Positions 27,789 to 35,470 of a stretch of 64,000 nucleotides of DNA are shown here, piece by piece; within the stretch, counting starts at the first letter, position 1, and every line of letters starts with the position of its first letter. The translations under genes were made by a program, and so were the position numbers. The notes below the pieces were generated by a model. It made no database searches and had not been told where the DNA came from. It saw only the letters and a list, made by a program, of their open reading frames with translations. The DNA lies in assembly GCA_034436555.1 (NCBI GenBank), contig DAOTUU010000033.1:248001-312000 (forward strand). The letters are read 5' to 3'. Source of the DNA: JAFMJV01 sp034436555 (lineage in GTDB: Bacteria > Chloroflexota > Limnocylindria > Limnocylindrales > CSP1-4).

Positions 27789-29051
27789 CTACTGGGTGCA
27801 CTGTGAGAGGCCTGAAACGCATACGTGGACATCGAAGAGATCTCCCGTCCAGGATTGGTGGCGCGCATACCCCTCGTCCCCGGAGTGATCGCTCTCCCAG
27901 GGCTCGCAGTCATCGTCGTTCGGAATCGAGCGGCACCCAGACTGGATGCCGTAGATGGTGTGCCCGTAGAAGACAGGACCACCACTGTCACCGCCGGCCC
28001 ACTGGTAGTAGCCCAACGCCTGTAGGTATAGCCAGACGTTTGTGGACTCGTTGAATGAGGCATACGTCGTGGTGATGACCTTGTCGGCGGCCCCGTAGCC
28101 GGTGGTCCTTCCGGACAGCCGGACTTTGGTCCCGGCGACTGCGCTTCCAACAGCGTCGATCGCCCACGCCTTCTCGTCGTTGCTGCGGTAGATCTTGTGT
28201 CCCTCCCACGCTTGGATGTCGCCCAAGCCGAGAATTGCGAAATCCGTGTAGCTGGTGGAGAAGTACGCATTCTTCTGCACACCTCCAAAGTCGTGGCCGT
28301 TCTGGTCGTGCCACTGGTCGCCGCCGGTGGCGTTGAAGCAGTGACCCGCGGACAGCATTCGAATCGCTCCGCCAGCTTTCCACGCGACAGCTCCCGTCGT
28401 GCAATCGTGGGAGCCGATGGTGAGCCCGCCTCTGGTCGGTGCTTGCCAGCAGTCATGTCGAGAGTTACATGCGGTATTCTGGGATCCTCTCCCCTCGACG
28501 ACACGAACGAGACCGGCATTGAACTCCGCCTCGGTCATCGCGCGGACAGCACCGATTTGGTTTCTGGGCGCCTCGACCTGGACGATGTTGTCCGCACCCC
28601 AGATCCCGAAGCCAACGATGTCGGAGGCTCGCTGGTCCGACCGAGATGTCCAGTCCATCAACTTGCCCAGTACACCGTCAAGGGCTGCCTGGGAGTTTGG
28701 GACCACCTCGAACCTCGACTCCACAAAGCCGGGAAGGGCGTCGCGAGCAGCGTCCCGCTGAGGCGCGGTAGTAGTCTCAAGAACCTGGATGACGACTCTG
28801 GGCGATGGTATGTCCTCGATGTAGATACCGCCGTAGTCGCGCGGGGCAGACTCAATCAGCTCCACCAACGGACCGACTGAGTTCTGAACCTTTTCACGGA
28901 ACAGCTCGTCATCTATCGAGCCGACCATCGTCTGAGCAATCCATTCTGCCGGTACCGCGGACGCGTCTCTGGCCCCCATGACCACGGATGCGCCGATCAG
29001 CAGGAGGCATGACGAAGCCGCGACCGCAAGTCCCGGCCGACGAGTTGCCAT
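27789..29051 (-). CDS. secreted trypsin-like serine protease (S1) with pro-region
   Basis: 420 residues from ATG 29051, preceded by a strong AGGAGG. Signal peptide ends at GARDASA. A ~170-residue pro-region follows, of the kind that folds and inhibits alpha-lytic-type proteases. The catalytic triad is visible: His in LSAGHCF, Asp in YTDFAILG and Ser in GGDSGGPVFY. Several Cys pairs (NTACNSRHDC, SHDC/GHCF, SGCR/DDDC) suggest disulfides. Codon third positions are less GC-rich than neighbours, consistent with transfer. Directly followed by the membrane-anchored TIMP/NTR-like gene. Confidence 0.88.
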   Translation of the reverse strand: MATRRPGLAVAASSCLLLIGASVVMGARDASAVPAEWIAQTMVGSIDDELFREKVQNSVGPLVELIESAPRDYGGIYIEDIPSPRVVIQVLETTTAPQRDAARDALPGFVESRFEVVPNSQAALDGVLGKLMDWTSRSDQRASDIVGFGIWGADNIVQVEAPRNQIGAVRAMTEAEFNAGLVRVVEGRGSQNTACNSRHDCWQAPTRGGLTIGSHDCTTGAVAWKAGGAIRMLSAGHCFNATGGDQWHDQNGHDFGGVQKNAYFSTSYTDFAILGLGDIQAWEGHKIYRSNDEKAWAIDAVGSAVAGTKVRLSGRTTGYGAADKVITTTYASFNESTNVWLYLQALGYYQWAGGDSGGPVFYGHTIYGIQSGCRSIPNDDDCEPWESDHSGDEGYARHQSWTGDLFDVHVCVSGLSQCTQ

Positions 29052-29406
29052 TGCTGCCCTCCTGTGTATGGAGCGTGCCCTCACGATTGGCTGCCCCGAA
29101 CGATATCACCGTCGTTAACGCACGGACAACGGCGAGGTCAAGGCGGCGCGGCAGGCAGTGGAGCACCGTTGGGACGCAGGTTGGCGTCGGGCGTGGCGCC
29201 TGCATGCAAAGAGGCCCAGGCGGCTCTCAGGTGACGGATCGGCTGCGATGAAATCTGCCGAGTCATCGACTTCGTTGCGGGGCGCACCTCGCATCACGGC
29301 CGATCCTGATTGGGTGCTGGTGAGCATCGATTCCTTGGCGCCTAGCGCTTCGGTCGCTCGCCGCAGCCGCCCTCCGGCGTCCCGTGTCGGAACCTGTCAA
29401 GTCGGA
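29052..29406. other. non-coding spacer between protease and IS3-type element
   Basis: 355 bp of mixed composition. Apart from the candidate protease promoter I see no gene, RNA or clear repeat; short open frames here lack any protein-like pattern. Confidence 0.6.
29100..29129 (-). promoter_or_regulatory. candidate promoter of the protease gene
   Basis: TTGTCC (29124-29129) and TATCGT (29100-29105) on the minus strand with an 18-base spacer, about 49 bases before ATG 29051. Unlike core genes here this leaves a normal leader with a Shine-Dalgarno. Confidence 0.35.
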
Positions 29407-29424
29407 TGAGACACGCGGTGTCGA

Positions 29425-30432
29425 TCAGGTCTGTGCAGGCGGCTCCTTCGGCGGGTTGATCCAGGCGGGTCCCGGCAGCCTCGGCGGCTCGGGGTGCCTG
29501 TTGACGAACCGCTCCGGATGGGCGGCGTATGCGGCGTCCAGGACGAGGGCGCGCCGCTCGCGGACCAGGGTCGCTGTGCCGAGGTGGACCGAGGCGGGCG
29601 TGTGGTACCCGATGCCCGAGTGGCGATGCTCGTGGTTGTAGACGTCCATGAAGGGGCCCACGAACGCCCGCGCGTCCTCGATGCTCCCGAACCGCTCCGG
29701 GAAGCCGGGGCCGTGCTTGAGCGTCTTGAAGGCCGCCTCGCTGTAGGCGTTGTCGTTGGACACGCCCGGCCGACCGTGGGTGCGCCCGATGCGCAGGTCC
29801 GCCAGCAGCTGGGTCACGGGCTTGGAGGTCATCGGCGCGCCACGGTCGGCGTGGACCGTGAGGCGGCCGGGCTCGAAGGGTCCGTGGACCCGGACCAGGT
29901 CGGCGATCCAGCCGGCCACGAGGTCGCCCCGCTCGTGGGGGACGACCATCCAGCCCGGGCAGTACCGGCTGTACAGGTCGAGCATCACGAACAGCCGGTA
30001 CCAGACGCCCCTCCGGGGTCCGGGCAGCGCGGTCGCGTCGTAGGACCACACCCGGCACGGACCGTCGGCCACCAGCTCGGGGATCGTGCGGGGCGGATGG
30101 ACCGCCTGGCGCCGGCGCTCGCGGACCCCGCCGTCGGCGCGCAGGATCCGGTACATCGTGGACTCGGACGCGAGGTACGTCCCCTCGTCGAGCAGCGTGG
30201 CCCACGCCTGGGCGGGCGCCCGGTCCACGAAGCGCTCCGAGCCGAGCACGTCCTTGACCGCCTCCCGCTCGTCCGGCGTCAGGGCGTTCGTCGGCGTCGG
30301 ACGGGGGCGTGGCGGACCCTGGCGGGGCGGCAGGAGCCGGCGGTACCAGGTGGCGCGCGAGCGGCCCACCGCGGCACAGGCGCCCTTCGTGCCGACCAGC
30401 GGCAGGAGGTCGGCGAACGCGCTCTCGATCAC
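29425..30432 (-). CDS. IS3-type transposase OrfB (DDE integrase domain)
   Basis: 335 residues. An HTH_21-like N-terminal part (KGACAAVGRSRATWYRR) precedes the rve integrase core: first Asp in VWSYDATALPG, second in LTVHADRGAPM, then Glu in NAYSEAAFKTLK exactly 35 residues later (DD35E). GTG 30432 overlaps the orfA stop as GTGA and lies in the -1 frame relative to orfA, so either coupled re-initiation or a -1 frameshift fusion would be possible. The catalytic gene is intact, but its normal translation partner upstream is broken. Confidence 0.88.
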   Translation of the reverse strand: MIESAFADLLPLVGTKGACAAVGRSRATWYRRLLPPRQGPPRPRPTPTNALTPDEREAVKDVLGSERFVDRAPAQAWATLLDEGTYLASESTMYRILRADGGVRERRRQAVHPPRTIPELVADGPCRVWSYDATALPGPRRGVWYRLFVMLDLYSRYCPGWMVVPHERGDLVAGWIADLVRVHGPFEPGRLTVHADRGAPMTSKPVTQLLADLRIGRTHGRPGVSNDNAYSEAAFKTLKHGPGFPERFGSIEDARAFVGPFMDVYNHEHRHSGIGYHTPASVHLGTATLVRERRALVLDAAYAAHPERFVNRHPEPPRLPGPAWINPPKEPPAQT

Positions 30433-30488
30433 CGCGGCTGCCTCGTCCCCTCGTCGCCCTCGGCCAGCAGCCGCTCCAAGAGCTCCGA
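30429..30488 (-). pseudogene. 3' fragment of IS3-type orfA
   Basis: Reads SELLERLLAEGDEGTRQPR then TGA overlapping the orfB GTG. This is a typical leucine-rich C-terminus of IS3 OrfA. It begins exactly at the IS110 border and is in frame with the 5' fragment if the IS110 sequence (30489-31960) is removed without a target duplication. Confidence 0.75.
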
Positions 30489-30526
30489 TGCTAGCCTGAG
30501 AATCCCCAGGCTCGGCTCGATCCCGA

Positions 30527-31735
30527 TCAGGCGGCCTCGTCGAGGGTGACGTGGTAGCCAAGGGCCTCGAGGCGCTTGACCGTGCGCCGCACGGTCGCTG
30601 TCCGATCGCGCTGGTCGAACCAGGTCGGGCCCAGCTCCTGGTACACGACACCGTCCCGGAGCAGGTGATACACGATGACCAGGATGGAGTGCCCGACCGC
30701 GACGGCCGCCCGGCCGGCGCCGCGCCGCGCGGCGATGCGCCGGTACTGGGCGGCGAGATAGGTGCCCTTCGTATGGGCGGCCGCGTGGGCCGCCTCGACG
30801 AGCGCGGTGCGGAGCCAGGCGTTGCCCGGGCCGGTCGCCCCGGATCGGCGCTTGCCGGCGCTCTCGTCGGTGCCAGGGCAGACCCGCGCCCAGGAGGCGA
30901 GGTGGGCTGCGGACGGGAAGCGGGACATGTCCGGGCCGATCTCCGCGAGGATGGCCTCAGCCGTCCGCAGCGCGACACCCGGGATGGAGTCGACGAGCGC
31001 CAGCGTGGCCCCGAAAGGGCGCATCCGCTCCGCCACCTCGGCCGACAGGGTCGCGATCTCAGCGTCCAGGAAGTCGATGTGCCGCAGCTGCGCCCCGAGC
31101 ATCCGACGCTGGTGCTCGCCGAGCAGGCCGCGGAGCGCGGCCACGAGCCGGTCGTGCTTGGAGCGCAGTCGCCCGCGTGCGAGCCCCGCGAGCGCCTCGG
31201 CATCGTCACCCCCGGCCACGATCGCCTCGAGCATCGCCCGCCCTGACACCCCCAGCAGGTCGGAGGCGACCGCGCCGAGCTTGATGTCGGCGCCCTCGAG
31301 GACCTTGTGCAGCCGCTGGACCTCGCGGCCGCGCTCGTCGATCAGCCTGCGCCGGTGGCGCACGAGCTCGCGCTGGGCCCGGTCGGGGACGAAGCTGCCC
31401 CGCAGCAGGCCGTGGCGCAGCAGGTCGGCGACCCGCTCCGCGTCCCTCACGTCGGTCTTGCGTCCGGGCACCGCGCGCATGTGGCGGGCGTTCACGAGGA
31501 GCAGCTCGAGGCCGCCACCCTCGAGCAGGTTGTACACCGGCTTCCAGCAGACGCCGGTGCTCTCCATCGCGGCGTGGGTCACGCCCCGATCGGCGAGCCA
31601 GTCGGCCAGCTCGAGCAGGCCGGCGGTGACCGCACCGAACGTGCGCACCTCGCGGCCCTCGGGGGTGATGACGCAGGCGACCACCGTGTCCCGGTGGACG
31701 TCGAGCCCTGCGCAACGTTCGTGGAGCACCTCCAT
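30527..31735 (-). CDS. IS110-family transposase (DEDD recombinase)
   Basis: 402 residues. RuvC-like N-terminal domain with Asp in AGLDVHRDTVVA, Glu in AAMESTGVCWKP, and Asp residues in GRKTDVRDAERVADLL. A coiled middle region follows. C-terminal Transposase_20 domain has VDSIPGVALRTAEAILAEIG and the catalytic-Ser segment CPGTDESAGKRRSG. Full length and uninterrupted, so probably functional. Family members are guided by a bridge RNA made from the element's own end. Upstream it has a SD-like GGAGGTGCGCG before ATG 31735. Confidence 0.93.
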   Translation of the reverse strand: MEVLHERCAGLDVHRDTVVACVITPEGREVRTFGAVTAGLLELADWLADRGVTHAAMESTGVCWKPVYNLLEGGGLELLLVNARHMRAVPGRKTDVRDAERVADLLRHGLLRGSFVPDRAQRELVRHRRRLIDERGREVQRLHKVLEGADIKLGAVASDLLGVSGRAMLEAIVAGGDDAEALAGLARGRLRSKHDRLVAALRGLLGEHQRRMLGAQLRHIDFLDAEIATLSAEVAERMRPFGATLALVDSIPGVALRTAEAILAEIGPDMSRFPSAAHLASWARVCPGTDESAGKRRSGATGPGNAWLRTALVEAAHAAAHTKGTYLAAQYRRIAARRGAGRAAVAVGHSILVIVYHLLRDGVVYQELGPTWFDQRDRTATVRRTVKRLEALGYHVTLDEAA

Positions 31736-31769
31736 CGCGCACCTCCATCCGGTCTGGCGGTGGCGGGCT

Positions 31770-31890
31770 CGACGACCGGAGCGCGAGAATCTAGCCTGCG
31801 TGCTCCCCGGCGTGGGCCGGGGGCGACAATGGGTGGTGCCTGCGGTCGTCGGGGTCCAGACTTTTCACGGGCTGTCGGCACCAAGCGAGC
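31770..31890 (-). ncRNA. putative IS110 bridge RNA (target- and donor-binding loops)
   Basis: On the minus strand the leader forms two hairpins in the order known for IS110 bridge RNAs. The first has a 7-bp stem TGGTGCC (31877-31883) / GGCACCA (31834-31840); its 36-base loop contains GAAAAGTC (31859-31866), identical to the target just outside the element's left end (31961-31968). The second has a 5-bp stem GGAGC (31802-31806) / GCTCC (31778-31782); its 19-base loop contains CAGGCTAG (31791-31798), identical to the element's right end (30491-30498). Exact RNA ends are unknown. Confidence 0.65.
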
Positions 31891-31960
31891 ACGGCCTCGA
31901 TCAACCCGCCACCGGCACCATTCTCATCCACCGGGTGGTGCGGCGGAACGGCGCATCGAT

Positions 31961-32332
31961 GACTTTTCCCTGGATGCCGATCACCAGGCGCGCCTTCGCC
32001 AGGTCCGCCTCGGCTCTCTCGGCCCTGCGGCGCAGTCGGGCCAGCTCGGCCTGCTCCGGGCTGGTCGCGCGAGGGCGGGGCCGCTGCCCCAGACCGGCGA
32101 GTGCGCCCGCGTCCCGGGCCCGGCGCCACTCCACGATGTGGGAGCTGTACAGGCCCTCGCGGCGCAGGAGCGAGCCCCGCGATCCGTCGGTCGGGGCGGC
32201 GTCGTACTCGGCCAGGATCGTCGCCTTGTACTCCGCGGTGAAGGTCCGGCGCACCGGGCGCTCGGGAGGGGTCGGGTCTCCGTCCATGGCCGCATGATGC
32301 GCGCGCTCCATGGTCAGCGTCGTGATGCTCAT
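31961..32332 (-). pseudogene. 5' part of IS3-type orfA (helix-turn-helix), truncated by IS110
   Basis: 124 codons from ATG 32332. A Transposase_8-like HTH (RTFTAEYKATILAEYD ... LLRREGLYSSHIVEWRRARD) and a leucine-zipper region (AELARLRRRAERAEADLAKARLV) end at IQGKV, where the IS110 element begins. Read-through adds ~20 foreign residues and stops at 31901. Joining QGKV to the 3' fragment SELLERLL restores a normal OrfA. Confidence 0.8.
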
Positions 32333-32610
32333 GGTCGTCAGGCTGGTGTCCTTCTCGCCCTGTGGGATGACGGGTCGCTGCCCGTGTCTCACCCTATGCT
32401 GACAGACAGGGAAGCATGCAACCGCCGCTGGACAGAAGACTCCACCGCCAGCGTGTGCGATCGCGCCCTTCGCACGCTGCCCGCGCACCGCAAAGACCAC
32501 GAGGCTGGCCTCGACCAGCGTCCGTCCCGGGCGCCGCCGAGGATTGCCGCGTCGCGCCGCTCCGCGCTGGTCGGGTGTGCCCCTTCGCGGCTTCGAACAG
32601 GTCGCCCCTG

Positions 32611-32874
32611 ATGGCACTACATCATGCACAATGCAGCTATGGTGCATCGTGTGAGAACACCGTCGACCTTTCGCCCGCTGCGCGTGCATTGGAAGTCGCC
32701 GCAGCGCGGGGCATGTCGCTCTCGGCGACGATCGCGGACCTGACGTCACTGGGTCTGGAGCGCATGCGCGAACCGGTGACGCTGTCCATCGATGCGCAGT
32801 CTGGGTTCCCGGTGATGCGGTTCGGGTGGCGCATCACGAACGAGGATATCAGGGCCGCCCTGGACGACGAGTGA
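32611..32874 (+). CDS. VapB-type antitoxin (start uncertain, possibly frameshifted)
   Basis: About 87 residues from ATG 32611. The recognisable part (from TVDLSPAARALEVAAARG) has the ribbon-helix-helix-like pattern of VapB antitoxins, then SLSATIADLTSLGLERM, and ends in the toxin-binding tail DAQSGFPVMRFGWRITNEDIRAALDDE in the family style. ATG 32639 in another frame gives MVHRVRT, a typical VapB start, which would join TVDLSPAAR after a one-base shift. So either the start is upstream or a one-base deletion has broken the gene. The toxin is mostly deleted. Confidence 0.6.
   Translation: MALHHAQCSYGASCENTVDLSPAARALEVAAARGMSLSATIADLTSLGLERMREPVTLSIDAQSGFPVMRFGWRITNEDIRAALDDE
32624..32647. promoter_or_regulatory. 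inverted repeat near the antitoxin start (possible operator)
   Basis: ATGCAC-N12-GTGCAT around the possible starts of the VapB-like gene. Type II antitoxins commonly bind such palindromes over their own promoter. The rest of 32392-32610 shows no gene. Confidence 0.35.
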
Positions 32875-32892
32875 CCATGTGGTTCGCGGTCG

Positions 32893-32967
32893 GACGCCAA
32901 GATAGCGACGATCGATGCCGGTTTCGCACAGGCGCTGCCGGATCTGACATTCCTGGTCCCCGAGTGA
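32893..32967 (+). pseudogene. C-terminal remnant of a VapC (PIN-domain) toxin
   Basis: 24 codons in frame DAKIATIDAGFAQALPDLTFLVPE and a TGA. This matches the final strand-helix-strand of PIN toxins, including the (A/T)xD-x-GFA position. It starts only ~18 bases after the antitoxin stop, where a full vapC of ~130 codons is expected, so nearly all of the toxin has been lost by deletion. Confidence 0.55.
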
Positions 32968-33019
32968 CAGCGGTGTGCGAACGGCGCGAGGAACGGCAGC
33001 CCGGACCGGAACGTGGCGC

Positions 33020-34132
33020 TCAGGTGGGTTCGGGGTCGTCAGGATCGCCGGTCGGGACGCCTTCGGCGGTCGCCGCGGACCGGCCATGCGGGTCGCCTGG
33101 GCGATGGACGTCGCGATACCGCCAGCGCCGGTAGCGGTCACGGGCGGTCGCCCCCAGCCCCAGGACACGGGAGCCGACGGGAGCCAGCGTCAGGCGCCAC
33201 GCTCCCACGTAGTCGACCTCGTGCCCGCCGAAGCCGCTCTTGAACTGCTCGATGCCCTCGCGCGGCAGGCCCCACAGGTCGTACTGCGTGTAGCCAGCCG
33301 CCTTCATGCGCCGCAGCGCCTCCCACTTGAGGAGGTAGTTCGCGCGACGCCGGGCGCCCTTCTCGGTGGTGCCGCCGTACAGGTCCGCGACCCGCCGGCC
33401 GCAGCCGACGAGGAGCACCGCCGCCACCGCCTCGCCCGTGTCCACGGCCTCCGCGAACAGCAGGTGGGCCTTGCCGCGCGGCGCCAGGTGGGTCCACATC
33501 TCCCGGAACGCCTCCTCGCTCCGGGGCGCGATGCCGGCCCGCTGCAGTGCCTCCGCGTGGATCGCGTGCAGCTCGCCGATGCGTGCCGCGTCGCCCGCGA
33601 CCACGCACACTCCGAGCCGCTCCGACTTGGACACCGACTGGCGAGTCTTGCGGTGCATGCCCGCCAGGATCGCTGGCTCGTCCTGGGCCAGGTCGATGAT
33701 GCGCGTGCGGTCGGGCTGGACGTGGTCGGTGCGCCGCCATCCTGCGCGGATCAGCTCGCGCGCCAGCCGCCCGTCCCCCGCGTCCGCCTCGGGCTCCATC
33801 ACGATCGTCGCTAGCCGGTGACGCCGCCCCGCCTCGCGCAGGCGCCGGGTGACGGCCAAGACCTGCGCCCGGCTCAGCGTCCCGTCCGCGGTGACGGGTC
33901 CGCGCGCGAGGTAGCCCAGCCCCCAGGGCAGGCCACGCGGACGCTGCACCAGCACCTGCGCCCCCACGAGGCCGCCGTCCGGGTCCGCGGCGACGCGGAA
34001 CGAGGACCAGCCATTCGGCCGCTTGACCGCCGCCCAGGCGCTCGACTGGAGGTGGCAGGGCGCCGCGGACGCCGCCAGGAACGCCTCCCAGGCCACCTCG
34101 TCGACCTCCAGCCGGGCGGCGGCGTCGGTCAC
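33020..34132 (-). CDS. FemAB/FemX-family aminoacyltransferase (copy 1)
   Basis: 370 residues, GTG start overlapping the hisS stop (GTGA). Two GNAT-like domains: CHLQSSAWAAVKRPNGW and GLGYLARGPVTADGT in the first; YGGTTEKGARRRANYLLKWE and YDLWGLPREGIEQFKSGFGG in the second. FemX proteins add amino acids from aminoacyl-tRNA to the lysine/ornithine side chain of lipid II, building the peptide cross-bridge. The RKTRQSVSKSERLGV segment replaces the Gram-positive coiled-coil arm. Closely related to the three-domain set at 44-47 kb. Donor amino acid unknown. Confidence 0.85.
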   Translation of the reverse strand: MTDAAARLEVDEVAWEAFLAASAAPCHLQSSAWAAVKRPNGWSSFRVAADPDGGLVGAQVLVQRPRGLPWGLGYLARGPVTADGTLSRAQVLAVTRRLREAGRRHRLATIVMEPEADAGDGRLARELIRAGWRRTDHVQPDRTRIIDLAQDEPAILAGMHRKTRQSVSKSERLGVCVVAGDAARIGELHAIHAEALQRAGIAPRSEEAFREMWTHLAPRGKAHLLFAEAVDTGEAVAAVLLVGCGRRVADLYGGTTEKGARRRANYLLKWEALRRMKAAGYTQYDLWGLPREGIEQFKSGFGGHEVDYVGAWRLTLAPVGSRVLGLGATARDRYRRWRYRDVHRPGDPHGRSAATAEGVPTGDPDDPEPT

Positions 34133-35433
34133 GCGTCGCCGGTCCCGTGCTTGTGCTGCGCCTCGCCGCGCTGGAGGTCGCGGACAAGGTCGTCCAGGTC
34201 CACCCGGCGCTGGGTCCCTGCCTGGAGGTCCTTCACCTGGACCTGGCCCGCGGCGAGCTCATCTCCGCAGATGACCGCGAAGTGGGCGCCCTCCCGCGAG
34301 GCTCCCTCGAGCTGCTTGCCCAGCTTGCGCGGCGCCAGGTCCGCCCGCGCGGCGAGACCCCCGGCGCGCAGGAGCGTGGCGACCCGCAGGCGCGGCACGG
34401 TGTCCGCCGGATCGGCGCCCACCACCACGATGGCGGCGCGGGGTGGTGCGATCGGCTCCGCGCCCTGCTCCGCGAGCGCCAGCACCACCCGGTCAAGGCC
34501 CAGCCCGAAGCCGATGCCCGGCGTGGGCCGGCCGCCCAGCAGCTCCACCAGGCCGTCGTAGCGACCGCCGCCGCCGAGCGCCTGCTGCTGGCCCTCTGCC
34601 CCGGCGCGGTAGAACTCGAACGCGGTGCGGGTGTAGTAGTCGAGGCCGCGCACCAGGCGGGGCGCGGGTCGGGGGCTGACGCCCAGCGCCGCGAGGTGCG
34701 CCCGGACGCCGTCATGGTGCGCCCGACAGGCGTCGCACAGGTGGTCCGTGATGGTGGGCGCGTCCGCGATGAGCGACTGCATCCGCTCGTCCTTGGAGTC
34801 CAGGAGCCGCAGCGGCGCCGTCTCCAGGCGCTGCCGCTCAAGCTCCGGCAGGTCATCCGCGAACCGTCGGAAGTGCGCCTGGAGCAGGGCCACGTACGCC
34901 GGGCGGCAGGCGCCATCGCCGATGGAGTTGAGCAGCACCTCGACACCCGACACGCCCGCCACGGCGTAGAACCGCAGCCCCAGCTCGACGATCTCGGCGT
35001 CGATGCCCGGGCCCGGGTCGCCGATCGCCTCCACGTCGAACTGCCAGAACTGGCGATACCGTCCCGCCTGGGGCCGGTCGTAGCGGAACATCGGCCCGGT
35101 CAGGGTCAGCTTCACGGGCTGGGGCAGCGTCTGCATGCCGTGCTGGATGTATGCCCGCACGAGTCCCGCGGTCGGCTCCGGACGGAGCGCCCAGCGCTCG
35201 CGCTCCTGGTCGCCGCGGCCGGCCTGGACCCGGAACAGCTCCTTCTCCACCACGTCCGTCACGGCGCCCACGCCCCGCTCGAACACCTCGCTCTGCTCGA
35301 ACAGGGGCGTCTCGATGGGCTGGTACCCGTAGCGCGTCGCGAGGTCGCGGGCGATCGTCTCGAGACGCAGGAAGGCGGCCCGTTCGGGCGGCAGCAGGTC
35401 GCGGGTGCCCCGCGGGGCTTGGTACCTCGGCAC
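34129..35433 (-). CDS. hisS: histidyl-tRNA synthetase
   Basis: Charges tRNA-His. 434 residues from GTG 35433 (MPRYQAPRGTRDLLPPE). Class II motif 1 around 30-60, motif 2 TLTGPMFRYDRPQAGRYRQFWQ (~108), HisA signature LVRGLDYYTRTAFEF (~258) and GGGGRYDGL (~285). The C-terminal anticodon-binding domain (residues ~335-425) is complete. TATCCT six bases before the GTG suggests a leaderless transcript. Cotranscribed with a FemX-like gene that overlaps its stop. Confidence 0.96.
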   Translation of the reverse strand: MPRYQAPRGTRDLLPPERAAFLRLETIARDLATRYGYQPIETPLFEQSEVFERGVGAVTDVVEKELFRVQAGRGDQERERWALRPEPTAGLVRAYIQHGMQTLPQPVKLTLTGPMFRYDRPQAGRYRQFWQFDVEAIGDPGPGIDAEIVELGLRFYAVAGVSGVEVLLNSIGDGACRPAYVALLQAHFRRFADDLPELERQRLETAPLRLLDSKDERMQSLIADAPTITDHLCDACRAHHDGVRAHLAALGVSPRPAPRLVRGLDYYTRTAFEFYRAGAEGQQQALGGGGRYDGLVELLGGRPTPGIGFGLGLDRVVLALAEQGAEPIAPPRAAIVVVGADPADTVPRLRVATLLRAGGLAARADLAPRKLGKQLEGASREGAHFAVICGDELAAGQVQVKDLQAGTQRRVDLDDLVRDLQRGEAQHKHGTGDA

Positions 35434-35439
35434 GGCCGA

Positions 35440-35445
35440 AGGATA
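35440..35445 (-). promoter_or_regulatory. candidate leaderless -10 element of hisS
   Basis: TATCCT on the minus strand, six bases before GTG 35433. Confidence 0.48.
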
Positions 35446-35456
35446 GCGGCGTGGCC

Positions 35457-35462
35457 TACGAT
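35457..35462 (+). promoter_or_regulatory. candidate leaderless -10 element of the 35471 gene
   Basis: TACGAT, eight bases before ATG 35471. It is back-to-back with the hisS hexamer only 12 bases away, so the two promoters would overlap. Confidence 0.45.
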
Positions 35463-35470
35463 GTGCCGCG

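Larger units (their letters stand above)
30489..31960 (-). mobile_element. IS110-family insertion sequence
   Basis: 1472 bp lying inside the IS3-type orfA; borders set where the two halves of orfA begin and end. It encodes one DEDD transposase with 225 bp of non-coding DNA upstream (left end) and 38 bp downstream (right end). There are no terminal inverted repeats, as expected for IS110. The short string CATCG occurs at both borders, so a small core duplication cannot be excluded. Confidence 0.85.
29407..32391 (-). mobile_element. IS3-family-type insertion sequence, interrupted by an IS110-family element
   Basis: Bounded by a perfect 9-bp inverted repeat TGAGACACG (29407-29415) / CGTGTCTCA (32383-32391), with the TG...CA tips usual for IS3. 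It contains orfA (split) and orfB (DDE transposase) on the minus strand. Without the 1472-bp insertion the element would be 1513 bp, normal for the family. No target duplication is recognisable outside the repeats (CGGA left, CCCT right), suggesting age or rearrangement. Confidence 0.8.

Noticed and set aside
31779..31800. CTAGCCTG near 31791 as a second right end (shorter IS110)
   Set aside because: The orfA sequence resumes only at 31961, so the element must extend that far; the repeat is better explained as the donor guide in the leader RNA.
32826..33134. Plus-strand open frame after the antitoxin as an intact toxin
   Set aside because: Its sequence has no PIN-domain pattern; the toxin-like residues lie in another frame and only as a 24-codon tail.
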